Under the pieces are notes generated by a model, which saw only the letters and a list, made by a program, of their open reading frames with translations, searched no databases and was not told where the DNA came from. The position numbers and the translations under genes are program-made. This document shows positions 42,571 to 54,463 of a DNA stretch of 64,000 bases, piece after piece (position 1 is the first letter of the stretch; every line of letters starts with the position of its first letter). Source of the stretch: Gonocerus acuteangulatus (Eukaryota; Arthropoda; Insecta; Hemiptera; Coreidae); contig OX328126.1 in the NCBI GenBank assembly GCA_946811695.1, positions 81,211,214 to 81,275,213 on the forward strand, read 5' to 3'.

Positions 42571-43734
42571 TTAAAAAGTCCGACTCGCAGGAACTGCATC
42601 ATCTTAGCGCGGTCCTGTTCATATCCCTATTGTCATTTGAAAAGCTTAGAATAGAAACAGATAATATTTTCCTCGGCCTTTGTTCAAAGGGTTTTATGAC
42701 TGGTCGGGTCCGCCAGACCCTAGAATCCTCTTCTACCGATACTTCATTTCATACGTTTCAATGAATTGGAAAATATCAAAATTATTCCCATATTCCTGTG
42801 TTCTTTTACTATAGTTATAATTCTACAAATAAAATCAATTAAAAAATAAAATAAAAAACCAACAGAATAAAGTCAATTGAAAATATTCAAAAGACGTCAT
42901 CGAATCTCTTTCTCTTGGCAAGCTATGTTTCTAACAATGAATTGTTTTTCTTATTTTACATAATCTTTTTTATTGTCAAATACATTATCCAACTTTAAGC
43001 AATTAAAAAATAACAAGGAATAAAAACAGACAAAAAGAACTGTTCGAATAAACGAAATCAATTACTTCAAAGTTTAGGCACTTATTTCTCCGATTGACAT
43101 CGCTTATTCAAAACTTTATTCAGAATTTTTTTTTGTAGACCATTTAGTAAGCTTTCGAATGGTAACCTTTCGCTTCCCTAATTTTCAACCGTTTTCGAGA
43201 TATTATTGAAAGTATACGAAGTGCCAAAAACTTTTCATTATTTTTAGCAACAGAAAATGGGTCTCATTTTACCTATCCTGTTTTACACACAAATACATTT
43301 TCGTAACATAAAAAAAATCAAAAATAAATAGCAATAAAAAACTAAGGGAAAGAGACAATAATTACAAAAAGAACGACAAAAAACCGTTCATAAGAGCTAA
43401 ACAGACGTATTTGAAGTTTTAAGCACTTATTTCTTCGATCGAGATCACCTAATCAAAAATTGTTTCAGAATCTTTTTTGTAGAGAATTTAGAAAGCTTTC
43501 AAATAGTTTCTATCCACTGATCATAATTTCCCAACCGCGTTCGAGATATTGATGAAAGTAAACGAAGTTCCCAAAACTTTTCATGTCTGTTCACAACATA
43601 TTTTATTCTAACCCTTCCTCAACTCCAAACGTAACCAAAAGTTTAACATGTTAGTTTTGATGAAATTCAAACATGCAAAAAATGTTTTAACTGAATCCCA
43701 TGATTGTAAGTACCAAAACCAAGCTAGGCTTTGT

Positions 43735-43865
43735 ATTTGTGTCGGCAGATACCTGGGGTATATTTACAACTCTTGAGGATTAACTCGTAGCAGGTACATT
43801 TTTTGTGGACCCACAGGCAGTGAACGGACTCTATATTCCCTCAAAGTATCTAACCTGTGTGAAGT
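43735..43865. repeat. Dispersed repeat D, copy 2
   Basis: Matches 10206-10366 with several indels. Confidence 0.45.
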
Positions 43866-43939
43866 TGAATATTGTTTCTAATTATACGTATCCTGTTTTA
43901 TTGACAAATACATTTGACTACTATAAGCAATTACAAACA

Positions 43940-44043
43940 CTAGGGAACATGCCAAAGAACTCGGAGTAGGAGCCTTGACAGTTTCAAGTCATTTGAAGGA
44001 AATCGGCAAATCCAAAACTGACATTTCATACGGTACAGCCTGA
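43940..44043 (+). mobile_element. Mariner 3' remnant inside HLN-A copy 6
   Basis: Same left truncation point (CTAGGGAA...) and same right terminus as the remnant at 10921-11013; retains AATCGGCAAATCCAAAACTG, which copy 3 has partly lost. Confidence 0.75.
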
Positions 44044-44793
44044 TATATTTCTAGCAATGAATTGTTTTTCTTATTTTTATTAATCTGTTTTATTGTCAAA
44101 TACATTATCCTACTATAAGAAATGACAAAATAACAAGGAATAAAAACAAAAAAGAAGAATCGTTCAAATAAACGAAATCAATTACTTCATAGTTTAAGCA
44201 CGCATTTCTCCGATTGACATCGCCTAATCAAAAATTGTTTCAGAATCTTTTTTGTAGAACATTTAGTAAGCTGTCGCATGGTAACCCTCCGTTTACCAAT
44301 ATTTCAAGCAGTTTTCGAGATATTAGGGAAGGTATACGAAGTTCCCAAAACTTTTCATGTCTGTTAATAAAATATTTTATTTTAATCCTTCCTTAACTCC
44401 AAACGTAACCAAAATTTCAACATATTAGTTTTAATGAAAGTAGAACATGTAGAAAATGTTTCAACTGAATCCTATGATTCTAAGTACCCAAACCAAAAAC
44501 GGTATTCGAAAACTATTTTTCTAATTCTCTCGAAAATGGTTAAAGCTATCGCCTTGGAAATGGTTTCATTCGTTTTCTTAGCCCAAGAAGCCTATAAAAC
44601 GAGTACTTACAAGCTTATGAAGTCAAAAACGTAAGCGTTACGATTTTTTTTGCGCGAATTTCGCCCCAAACGCCATCTTCCAGTGGGCGGATTCTGCTGG
44701 TTAACGAACTTGACCTTTCAAATTGGACCACGGATTTTTGTACCAAATTTCATCACAATCGGACCATCAGGGAAGCCAGAAATGAGCGAACAG

Positions 44794-44838
<45 letters not shown>

Positions 44839-44990
44839 TATACATATATATATATATACAAATTTGAACCACCGTTATTTTCGGTTTCTAGGGGTTCTGA
44901 AACGCGAAATTTTCTAGTCGGCACTTCCGGATTGTTTCAACCTTATAAGCGGGGTTCCTCCCTATGGGGGAGGCAGGAACCGCGCTAAAA

Positions 44991-45292
44991 ATACTATGAA
45001 ATAGGTACAGTACGGTAACAGCTGACCTGTTATCCTCCTAGCAACCCACGCTGCCTAGGCGTGCATCCTCTCATTAAAACAGACTAAAAATTCAACCCCC
45101 TCTAAAAATACTTAAAAAATTGAATAAAACAAAAACCTTTCTTAGCGAGTGTTTACATTCTAGAGGGAGTGTCCAAATTTTTCTGCCAAGTGGTTTGGGC
45201 TGGGCAATGATAGGTTAGTGAGTCAGTGAGTTGTATTTGACAAGTATATAGTAGATTCGATATGACTGCCTACAAAACAAATAAGAAATAAG
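44991..45292. other. Unassigned stretch
   Basis: No feature recognised. Confidence 0.4.
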
Positions 45293-45580
45293 TATTTTAT
45301 GTAGCAGAAGGGGAAGATTCATTACAAACACATTATTATTTTACACTTTATTTCGCTCTACATGTTTGACGACCCCTTCAAGCCTCTTCAAGAGCACTTA
45401 AAATACTAATCACAACCTCAGAGACCATTCCGCAGGAAGGGCCACGTGTAGACGCTGATGATTTATATTTTTGGTGATTCTGGAGAGGTGTCAAGTCGTC
45501 GTGAAACATGTAGAGCGAAAAAAAAGAGCTTTTAAATAATACTATTGATAATGAAATTTGACCCTCCGTCACGTAAAATA
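45293..45580. mobile_element. Inverted-end element, relative of the 31.6 kb element
   Basis: TATTTTATGTAGCAGAAGG and CCCTCCGTCACGTAAAATA are inverted ends. Inside, GAAACATGTAGAGCG (plus, 45503) and the mirrored CGCTCTACATGTTTG (45356) are the hammerhead-like 3' halves facing each other. CUGANGA is changed in both (CTGGAGA, TTGAAGA). Stem I GCTC/GAGC persists in the minus-strand copy. Confidence 0.55.
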
Positions 45581-45765
45581 ATTGTGAAATGTAGTGTCAC
45601 TATTTTATAATAATAACATATAAGTAGAAGAAAAATGATGAACAATTAATAATAAAAAATGGGGAAAAAATCTGTTTTGTGAATTCCAAACTTTTTATAT
45701 GTATATACAGGGCGTAACGTAAATGTTTAGTCATACTGTGGGAGGTGATTAAACGATGGAACATA

Positions 45766-46304
45766 ACCTAAACGTAACAAAAATGTCAACATATTAGTTT
45801 TAATGAAACTAGAACATGCAGAAAATGTTTCAACTGAATCCCATGATTCTAAGTACCCTAACCAAAAACGGTATTCAAAAACTATTTTTCCAATTTTCTC
45901 GAAAACGGTTAAAGCTATCGCCTTGAAAATGGTTTCATTCGTTTTCCTAGCCCAAGAAGCCTATAAAACGAGTACTTACAAGCTTATGAACTAAAAAACG
46001 TAAGCGCTACGATTTTTTTTGCGCGAATTTCGCCCCAAACGCCATCTTCCAGTGGGCGGATTCTTCTGGTTAACGAAATTGACCTTTCAAATTGGACGAA
46101 GCATTTTTGTACCAAATTTCATCACAATCGGACCATTAGGGAAGCCAGAAATGAGCGAACAGACAAATATATACAATTTTGAACCACCGTTATTTTCGGT
46201 CTCTAGGGGTTCTGAAACGCGAAATTTTCTAGTCGGCACTTCCGGATTGTTTCATTGTATCAACGCTATAAGCGGGGTTCCTCCCTACGGACCCGTGCTA
46301 AAAA
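45766..46304 (-). mobile_element. HLN-A 5' part, 3' end missing
   Basis: AACGTAACAAAAATGTCAAC, AACGTAAGCGCTACGATTTT, GACAGACAAATATATACAA, TCTAGTCGGCACTTCCGGAT. The terminal hairpin is collapsed to CCTCCCTACGGACCCGTGCT followed by AAAA. The (TA)n has nearly gone. Short open frames are fortuitous. Confidence 0.6.
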
Positions 46305-48021
46305 ATGCGATGATTTTCCCAATTCTCACGCATAAGGGAGAAAACGTCGATTTATTGTTTTCTTCGCGACAAGCGTGTTTTTTAGAAGAACAATCGTTGT
46401 AGCACCTTTCCAAGTGATTCTACTAGAATGGGAGTAGAACCAATCGAAAGCTGAGTAAATGGACAATAAGGTTGGAGTGAACGTCAAAATGAAAGCGTAG
46501 AATAAGGTGAAGTTTTAGGTCCAGCTTCAGGTTCCAATCCGAAAGGGCCTGGAGCTCTCTATTTACATATAATAAATTTGGGAGGGTGGGGGAAAAAGTC
46601 AAAATGAATGAATTTAGGTATGTCAATCTTACCAAAAGAAAGATATTCAAAATTTCCTGACATTCCTTTGATATTTCTTACAAGCGTTACTCTTCAAGGG
46701 GCATGATCTGAGATTTCCGAGTTTCAGGAAATTGTTTTCATTTAACCAGCTTTCCTTTTCATGTATCGCAACCCTGTGTAATGGAAGTATGTGAAAGATT
46801 TAGGAACAAAAGTTTATTTTATTCTATCCTTGTTCCTAGTCCCTAGTCGAAAGATTGAATCTCAAGCCGACACAATTTTTTTATTTAAAAAATAAGTTTA
46901 TTAACGACCCAATGACGATAGTATGTAACTTTCTAGTCGTTTCTATTTCTAGGTTTAACAATCAGTCTTTATGTCTGACTCGAATCCCCGTTTGTGTCTG
47001 CTTATCAATTAACTTTTTATAAAAAATGTAATTTATACAGTGATAAATTAATATGGCTTTTCATCATAACTTAATAATAAAAAGAAAGCATGACTGGCTA
47101 GAGGAGAAAGCCCCCACGGCCCATCCCTACGGCTGCTGACCCTTGCAATTTAATAAGGTTCATTAGAAACTTCATGATTTAATCGGGTCAATCAATGTGG
47201 GCCGTGATATTCCTGGGAGTCAGCTGGAACGGATTGAAAGCTGAAATAAAATTCTGATATATCATGAGCTATGGCTACTATTCCCAATGAACCTGTCAAT
47301 TTTCCCGCCAAGAAGAACTAAACATGTGTTTAAGTAGCGAGAGAAGCAATATTGGACGGAGATGAAGCACAAATCCCCTATATTGGAGTTCTTTCATAAG
47401 TCAAGATTACCAAGCTAAGAAAATTCCGTTTCTCGACCACGTGGCTCCCACTTGGGTAAGGTTGGCTGTTTCAGAAGTTAGTATTGTAAAGTATGTTCCG
47501 GATAATTGTGCATATTAGGGAGCAGAATTTAATATAGGACTTGGATCGTTTCGAATTATTAAAACGAGGGTTAGTGCTGCGGTACAGCATTCGCTTCATG
47601 TACTTAGAACTTGGAATTTAGTCGTGATTCATTGGACTCAGCATAAAGGCCAAACTGTCAGGCGACATACCTGAACAATATCTGTCCTTCCTAGCAAGTT
47701 TGGGCTTTTCTGCGATAGTCTTCCATTCCATTCAGATTGAAATCAGGGCCAGCTCTGTTAGGAGGTTCTTGCCCAACCGAACTAAGTTCATGATCTAAGA
47801 CTGTAGGATCACAGCTATTGATCATCGCATTAGGCTTTGAAACACTATATCTTCACTCGAAAATACTCTGCAACATGTCAGCCACAATAGCCAATTCATA
47901 TAGCCGGAAAAGTTCAAAAACACATACACGAACTTGTGAGAGAGGTTCTCTGCTTTTCGCCCATTTAGCAGAGCCGTTGAAGAATCTATACTTTAGATGA
48001 ACCACTGATTATGTGTATTTT
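46305..48021. other. Long unassigned stretch
   Basis: Composition is more balanced than the surroundings, but no open frame over 75 codons, repeat end or RNA motif could be supported. Potential unique host intergenic or intronic DNA. Confidence 0.5.
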
Positions 48022-48125
48022 AGAAGCAGGGAAGGCTTCGAGAGGTCAAACAAGGGGGCGTTAATATTAATCACTTCTTAGACAATTGTAAGGCTTAAAA
48101 CAATTTAAGCTATAGCCTGTTCAAA
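48022..48125. mobile_element. Fragment of the 55.6 kb inverted-repeat MITE
   Basis: GGGAAGGCTTCGAGAGGTCA and TAAGGCTTAAAACAATTTAA match the left half of 55607-55880. Confidence 0.5.
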
Positions 48126-48458
48126 TTGATGGTGTAGTAATACGGAAAAGGGCGAGACCTATATTCCTATGAGAAATGCCCTCATTTATAAACTGATCAC
48201 TGGGAGGTTTCCACATATTTTTTTACGGCACGAAAAAGTTATTTTTTAATTACGTTTTAATATGAAGTTTTGGAGCTGTCTAAATAAATAAATAAGATGA
48301 AAAGGTTTTTTGTTATTTTATTTTTATTTGAAGGGCTTTGAAACTATGGCAATAAGCCCTAATACAGATTACAAAATATATATAATTCATTTAAATTCAG
48401 TTAAAAATTTCCCAATTTACATTTAAACATAAATAAAATATTTATACATGCATATAAA

Positions 48459-48803
48459 CAGTGGCGGATAAAGAGGAGGGCTTGAGGGGGCTTAGCCCCC
48501 CTCCCCCAGAATGGAAGTTCAAAATATTTTTCGTTTAATTTAGAAAAATAAATTGTTTAGGCAAAGTAATACCTATTAATAAGTTCTAATTATTTATTTA
48601 TTTTATTAATAGTTTATCGCAACAAAGGCGGCGAAACTGCGACAATATAAAGTCATTAATGTATGTTCTTAGTTTATCAAATACTTCCTTAATCATTTAC
48701 AGGAGCCTGGTTATAAAAATTTGATTCTACACCTCCAGGCACGGCGGTAAGCCCATACTAAATTAGCCCCCCCCCCAGAAAGATTTGTCTACAACCGCCT
48801 ATG
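48459..48803. mobile_element. hAT MITE, intact
   Basis: CAGTGGCGG at the left and CCGCCTATG at the right; the 8-bp duplication CATATAAA lies at 48451-48458 and 48804-48811. Subterminal GGGGGCTTAGCCCCCCTCCC palindrome and a second C-run near the right end. 345 bp, non-coding. It is the empty-site version of the element at 33318-34835. Confidence 0.85.
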
Positions 48804-48878
48804 CATATAAACCAAGATGTATTTGGAACTGAATAGAAATAATATAAAAATATAAAACGCAATTCATTTAAATTTACA

Positions 48879-49040
48879 GGGGTCTCCCGTGGTCTAATGG
48901 TTAGCGCCTTGGATTCATAAGCGGGAGATGGTGGGTTCGATCCCCACCTCCGGCAGGAATTTTATCATCTCAGGGCTCGTTGGGAAAATTCCTCGCTGTA
49001 CCCTGGATGTCGGCGCTAATGACCTAGAAGTAGATGCGCC

Positions 49041-49083
<43 letters not shown>
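48879..49083 (+). mobile_element. SINE-A copy, full length with A-tail
   Basis: tRNA-like head GGGGTCTCCCGTGGTCTAAT, A box TGGTCTAATGG (48890-48900), CAT at the anticodon-loop position, B box GGTTCGATCCC (48934-48944). The body follows to GTAGATGCGCCGT, ending in ~40 A. Transcription by RNA polymerase III from the internal boxes is the family rule. A target duplication is not clear. Confidence 0.8.
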
Positions 49084-49085
<2 letters not shown>

Positions 49086-50572
49086 ACATTTACAATACAA
49101 ATATAAAACACAAAACAAATAAAATAAAGTACTTTAGCGTAATTAAATCGGATTCAGAGGTTATTAAAATAAACAATATCGTCAGGGCTGAATGCATAGT
49201 TAAATTTAAATATTTCAGATTGAATGAGGTAGATCTGTATATTCTTTACAGTTAATTCAGCTTCGAAAACGGTTTTACAGAAAGGAGTGTGAAAGAGATA
49301 TTTCTCTCAGAAATTCGCATAAGCTCAATTGAAATTTTTTGAAATGGCTATAGTTAATGTACAAAGCAATGAATGAAGTCTCCGAACTTCACGGCAATGT
49401 ATTCCCATTATTTAAGAACGTATCTCGGCGTTTGCATTAGTATGCAAGCATTACTATATCCAGGCCTATCTTCCGAGACAGAGTCTTTCTGAACCACCAT
49501 CTTATCCTTTGAGTACGCCACAAATCCCTTCTACTATACCTTGAGACTTGCTTAAGTACTCATTCCTGGCGATGTGAACGCAGGAATCAATGGATGGGGC
49601 GTGCTCAACCCTAAGCAGGCTAAAGCAGTGTTGATTCTTACTATCTACACCTTCATCCTTTCAACCATTTAAATATTGAAGAGAAGTAGGCGATGTCTGG
49701 ATTAGATTATCTCGAACATTGCTTGATAAAATATCATCATTTTCCTAGAGACTTTATCCCGTTTTTCGCAAAAATTAAAAAATAATCCCCAGCACTCTGA
49801 GTAGCTGTGCTATTTAAAAACATGGAACACGCTTTTAATGCGTATTTTGGTTCACCTAACAGCTGAAGGTAACTGAAAATTTTGTGATAGGTGTATGTTT
49901 TATGTAAACAATTATTTAACTTGTTCGATACAATCGTTTGAAGTAATGGACAACATCGATCTTTGGTAGATTTTGGATATCATTTTTTTGGATATAGCGT
50001 ACGAAAATCAAATCGATGCAGGATACCTCGTGTAGTCCAAAGTTTTTCTCAAACCAAATGTAATCAAATGCTCTTTCTTGAGATCCAAGTTGCAATCACT
50101 TACAAAAGTAGGGATGGCGTAGTATTCTTTTTTCTCGACTACTTTGAAATGTCACGTGATTAAGGTTTATTGGACATCTGATTAAGCACGAAAAATCACC
50201 CAGATCCCTTCAAACTAAAAAAACAAATTCTCTTTTAGCTCCGTTTTTTCGCTCATAGAAGTAACGCGTGTATTGACCTCAACCCGTAGTGATTTGCCCG
50301 TGCACGGATATGTCACTTGACAAATCGACGGCCCAGAGCCCAAAAATCACCAAAATACTGCTCGTTCAAATTTAGGACTATATATCAACAAAATGAACCA
50401 ATGGTTGGATCTTTCAACTCACGACTCTACAGAACCATGGGCTAACTTAGCTATTGTGTACAGCATTAGTATATTGATCACATATCGATTTACGTAGGTA
50501 TAAATGCCTTATATAATAGAAAAGACTCATCCGTGGCTGGAGTTAGTTACCCTTTTGTACTGTTCATAATTT
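49084..50572. other. Long unassigned stretch
   Basis: No open frame, repeat end or RNA motif supported. Confidence 0.5.
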
Positions 50573-50700
50573 GTAGTGAGTTTATCAGGAGTAGTTATGA
50601 ACTCCTGACGAGGCGCCACGAAGGCCATGGATCAAAACAACAATAAGTGGCGTGGAGCAGGATTTCCTTTTTACATTTTGGCCCTCCACGGCATTTAAGA
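50573..50700 (+). mobile_element. Decayed inverted-end element fragment
   Basis: CTCCTGACGAGGCGCCACGA retains a CUGANGA string; the GAAA block is damaged. TTTTGGCCCTCCACGGCAT resembles the end motif of the 31.6 and 45.3 kb elements. Confidence 0.35.
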
Positions 50701-50871
50701 AATTAGCTTACATTTCTGTATATTTAGTTTTTAGGGGGGAATTCTTCGGCAACGGTTAACCAAGTAGTTTTATCAAAGACTAGTTTCTATTAACTTAAGA
50801 GAAGACTTCTTGCAGAGGTTTCGTTCTTCTTCTCTACCTTCCCCCAAAGTGCCTTTCAGCTTAGGGTAACA

Positions 50872-51231
50872 TTAGCTATTTAGAAGCATTTCCATTCCAT
50901 TGAAGTGTTTAACTCTGGCCCATCCCAATCGTACCATTTGCCGCATGAATGGAATTCTTGGACGGCCTCTGGGTATTTTGTCCTGTGGGCTATATTCCAT
51001 CGTCTTGTCAGTGCCCCGGTGCCTCCCCACTTTCAAACTTTCCCGGAATCCATCTTCCTCCAGATTCTGTCTTAAATCGGCCTCCTTGCATCTCGAGGAA
51101 CCCTTCGTAGAAACTACATTTTGGCTGACGTTATCCGGCTCTGAAGCATCTGGGATCTGACAGAATCCACCTCTCAGCAACTTAAACAAGAATCGGGTGT
51201 CAAGCAGTTTTAAATATTTGTAGGTTCCCAA
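50872..51231 (-). CDS. Hypothetical open frame, 119 codons
   Basis: One uninterrupted frame with a charged middle (SRCKEADLRQNLEEDGFRES) and GRPRIPFMRQMVRLGWARVK near the end. Arg-Gly-Arg-Pro followed by an aromatic/basic stretch occurs near the C-termini of some LINE ORF2 proteins, but the match is too short to call. No start context, no neighbours. Could be a decayed LINE end or chance. Confidence 0.2.
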   Translation of the reverse strand: MGTYKYLKLLDTRFLFKLLRGGFCQIPDASEPDNVSQNVVSTKGSSRCKEADLRQNLEEDGFRESLKVGRHRGTDKTMEYSPQDKIPRGRPRIPFMRQMVRLGWARVKHFNGMEMLLNS

Positions 51232-52020
51232 CCATACACACCTCCCTCCTTCCTATTACTGTGTTACATATCAAGTAACGGACGGCATTACCTTTACCAA
51301 TCCTATGAGGTATTTCACTGTATATTTGGTCTGACACAACCTCCAAATTTTTAACCCTTGAATGAAAGATGGACTTTTCCATATGGACATCTGAGTTCTT
51401 TATATTGTCAGCTGGAAATACTCTGATAAGGAATGTTCCAAAAAGAGAGGGAAAGATTATTTGAGAGTATTTCGGAGCACGAGTGAGAGAGGAGATAGCG
51501 AGAAAGAGAGAGAGCTGTTAAGCGGTCAGGCTATCTGAGAGAGCGAAGCGTGGTCAGCAAACAAGACTGTTTGCAGCCCGAGTTTCTGCCCACAGCCTCC
51601 TCAAACACTCCTATCAAACTCATATTCCTTACTCCCACCAATTTTATTTTAAATTAAGATTTCCGTTTATTTAATGAAAAAGGCCTTTTTGAAAGAGTTA
51701 ATAAAATTAGACGCCTTTAAGGAACACAATTTAAAAATATCCCTGGAACTGATTAATCTAAAAATATTTCACTTATTTGCTTATACGGCGTTAAGTCAAC
51801 AAATAAAATTATCCCTAGCTCTACCGGATCCGCACTTTCAGTGCCTCATTAGGCGCTAGACTTTATATTATTCACAGCTACTGTAAGCAAAGAAACCATC
51901 CACTTTCCGGGCCACGTTATGACTGTAGTATGTTGTAGCTACGGAATGGATCATCATGGATGGCTAAAGGCTCATCAGGGAATTAAAATGAATTTAGACA
52001 GAATGAATTTTAATTAATTT
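51232..52020. other. Unassigned stretch with purine-rich tract
   Basis: A GA-rich tract at about 51445-51515; no other feature. Confidence 0.45.
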
Positions 52021-52130
52021 TCTTAAGGCGCTTCGACATCTACGACAATAGGGCCAGGCTGTCTATAGGGTCCATAAAGGAGCAGGGAATTATTCGAACG
52101 GGCCCTGAACTGAAAAAAAAACTCAGTTCT
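52021..52130 (-). mobile_element. SINE-A remnant
   Basis: TTAAGGCGCTTCGACATCTA and GGGAATTATTCGAACGGGCC then AACTCAGTTCTGCTGGAATC follow the minus-strand order of SINE-A with heavy divergence. Confidence 0.4.
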
Positions 52131-52132
52131 GC

Positions 52133-52645
52133 TGGAATCCTCAAAAACGGTTATATAGCGTTAGAAATGTTTTCATTCGACTCACCCAGTCCAAAAACTT
52201 ATTACACGTGTTCGTTTAACTCTAGTAGCGCAAAAATGTAGGCTTTACGAATTTTTCCTGGGGATTTAGCCTGGTCGGATTATGTATGAATTTGACTATT
52301 TAACAGGATCAGGAGGCTACAGTGATTAGGTCAAATAAATTTGCCTCAAGCATTTACGGTTAACCTTTCATAATACCTTGAAATGGATTTTCACATATTT
52401 TTTTATATACCTCAAAAACAGTGTAAAAATCTTGGTTAGTGGAAACCAATCGTTCAAAAGTTGACTAAATAAAACTCTCACCATAAAATGTTCTGAAGGC
52501 CGTTGCTCAGTCGGAGAAATAAGTGCTTTGAACTTAGAAAGTTTTAGGTTCGATGCTTCGGGTGGTTCTATGTATTAGTTACTTTCAGATTTTTTATTGC
52601 GATATGGAACTTTATGGAGTTCTTGCGAGTCGAACTTCCAACTTT
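52133..52645. mobile_element. Two decayed HLN-A pieces, opposite orientation
   Basis: 52133-52280 follows the minus-orientation interior (AAAACGGTTATATAGCG, CACCCAGTCCAAAAACTTAT). 52330-52645 follows the plus-orientation module and ends with TGGAGTTCTTGCGAGTCGAA, a worn 3' end. Confidence 0.4.
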
Positions 52646-52706
52646 GCAGCCGAATCTGGGCTTTGTTCTTCTTTACAAGAATGATCTTTAAGATCTTATT
52701 AAAATA

Positions 52707-53393
52707 TTAGCTGTTACCCAGTGTGCCATGCTACACCTAATTTCTGTCTATGACTCATGGGCGTATATAAGAGGGGGGGGGGCTCAGGGGCTGCAGCTCC
52801 CTCCCCGAAATTTTGTTTTGATCGGTAAAAATTTCATAAAACCCTTGAAAATAAATTAAATAAGATCATTTAGTTCATAAAACATATTCTATTTTGGGTG
52901 TAATAGCGTTTAAGTTGGCTAAAACTCTTCCAAGATCTAAATTGTTAGTGCTCCATACACCGGAAATGGTCTCAGCCCCCCCCCCGAAATTTTCCCAGCA
53001 CCCTCCGAAATTATTTTCTATATTCGCCCATGCTATGACTCTCCCCGTATGAAGATCTACTTGATACCCAGTTACGAAAATCGGTCAAACGATATGAATT
53101 TTTTTTAGTTCATAATGATACCCGGCAGAGGCCAGCACAACAGCACTTCATCTAACAGCCGACAGAGGCCAGTAGTTGTCGATTCAAAATGGCCGTCTGA
53201 ATGGTTCAGTGTAGCCATTTTTTCATGTACAAAACTTTTGACCTTTTGACCAAAATTTGCAATTTGACTATTTTGACCTAGCCTAGTTTGGTCAAAATCG
53301 GTCAAACGGTGTAGAATTGTATAAGGAACAAACAAATAAATAAACAGATAAACAGAAAAACAGACAGACACGTGATTCTTATATATATATAGA
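52707..53393 (+). repeat. Dispersed repeat R8, nearly complete, interrupted by a hAT MITE
   Basis: Opens TTAGCTGTTACCCAGTGTGC and closes ACAGACAGACACGTGATTCT followed by a short (TA)n and AGAT. The joined sequence across the MITE reads smoothly. GGTCAAAATCGGTCAAACGG near the end. No coding. Type uncertain. Confidence 0.5.
52756..53032. mobile_element. hAT MITE (G/C-run family), copy 2
   Basis: CATGGGCGTATATA and TATTCGCCCATG ends, 8-bp duplication CTATGACT at 52748-52755 and 53033-53040. Interior matches the 9527 copy with diverged positions. Confidence 0.85.
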
Positions 53394-53754
53394 TTATTTC
53401 GAATAGTATAAATTATATTACTAAAAAATAGTCTCAGACATTTTTGTTATACATTCTGCAGTTATAAATGCTTAGTAATTTTGAGAAATTCTATAGCTTC
53501 TGTTAAATCGGAAGGAGTGATAATAATATTCATTAAAAGGAAAGCAACAATTAAGTCATGATACCTAAAAAAAACAATACAAGATTAGTGAACTACGTCA
53601 CATTGTAGAAAACCTTATCGCCTACCTTACTGATAATAGAGTCAACCTTAACATAAAATATGGATATGTACTTCAACGGTCAATAAATTTCCGCACGATC
53701 AGAAATTTCGTGGCGTGCTGATTACGGAGAGACTTCAGAAATAATTTAACTAAC

Positions 53755-53787
<33 letters not shown>

Positions 53788-54128
53788 AAAAAGGGCGTAC
53801 GTGCCTGCAATTCAATTTCACCAACTCGCCTTTCTCTAGAGAGGAATCAAATATGAAGAGAGATATAAATCTGCCAGCAAAGAGATATGAGGACAATCCG
53901 ATATTGACCAATCAAATTATAAATCTCACCTAAAACCAAGGTCTCTAAATGCGGCGAAGGATTTCTAGAACTACACAGAATCAGTATCATGAATCATAGA
54001 ATTATGCGACATATTGTACTTATATGTTTATATTAATGAATATTTGAATATGTGTTACAATGTTTTTAAAAGATCTCTTAAAATAATTTAATTATGACAA
54101 CAAAAGGACTTATTTATATCATTACATA
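53394..54128. other. Otherwise unassigned stretch
   Basis: Apart from the A30 tract no feature is supported. Confidence 0.45.
53756..53785. repeat. A30 tract
   Basis: Uninterrupted A run; possible retroposon tail without recognisable body. Confidence 0.8.
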
Positions 54129-54383
54129 TCGTCCCTACCATGTCAAACTATCTAATATGAAAAATCTCGTTTTTCAGATTCCAGACTTTGTTCTTGGATT
54201 GTGGACGATACGGCTTATCGTAAATTGTCGCAACTCTAACCCCTTTAGAATAGCCTTTAATGCCTTAAATATAGTATCTAATAAAACCATTTTTCAATAT
54301 ATTACTTCGTTAATGGATAGAATATGTTCGTTCTCTAGTTTGCTCCGATTTTCACATTCGATAGTCTGACATGGTAGGGACAA
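54129..54383. mobile_element. TA-flanked MITE
   Basis: TCGTCCCTACCATGTCAAAC at the left faces CTGACATGGTAGGGACAA at the right, pairing continuing ~35 bases (ACTATCTAATATGAAAA). TA lies outside both ends, consistent with a Tc1/mariner-type target. An open frame of 91 codons spans it but is not protein-like. Confidence 0.65.
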
Positions 54384-54463
54384 TATGCACTGTATAGATG
54401 TCATACAGATACTACCTACAATAAATTATTATTTAAATTTCAACATCCATTATTATTAAGTAC

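Larger units (their letters stand above)
42573..44990 (-). mobile_element. HLN-A copy 6, composite
   Basis: Left end AAAAAGTCCGACTCGCAGGA with CTTAGCGCGGTCCTG; right end the hairpin and GGCAGGAACCGCGCTAAAA. Contains the HLN-A interior twice (42930-43720 and 44050-44790), repeat D (43735-43865), a mariner remnant (43940-44043) and (TA)n at about 44798-44859. Repeat D and the mariner remnant occur in the same order as in copy 3. Confidence 0.6.

Noticed and set aside
48879..48955. Functional tRNA gene
   Set aside because: Acceptor arms do not pair and an unrelated body with A-tail follows; it is the head of a SINE.
50872..51231. Reverse transcriptase C-terminus
   Set aside because: Only a short GRPR-containing stretch resembles LINE proteins; listed as hypothetical instead.
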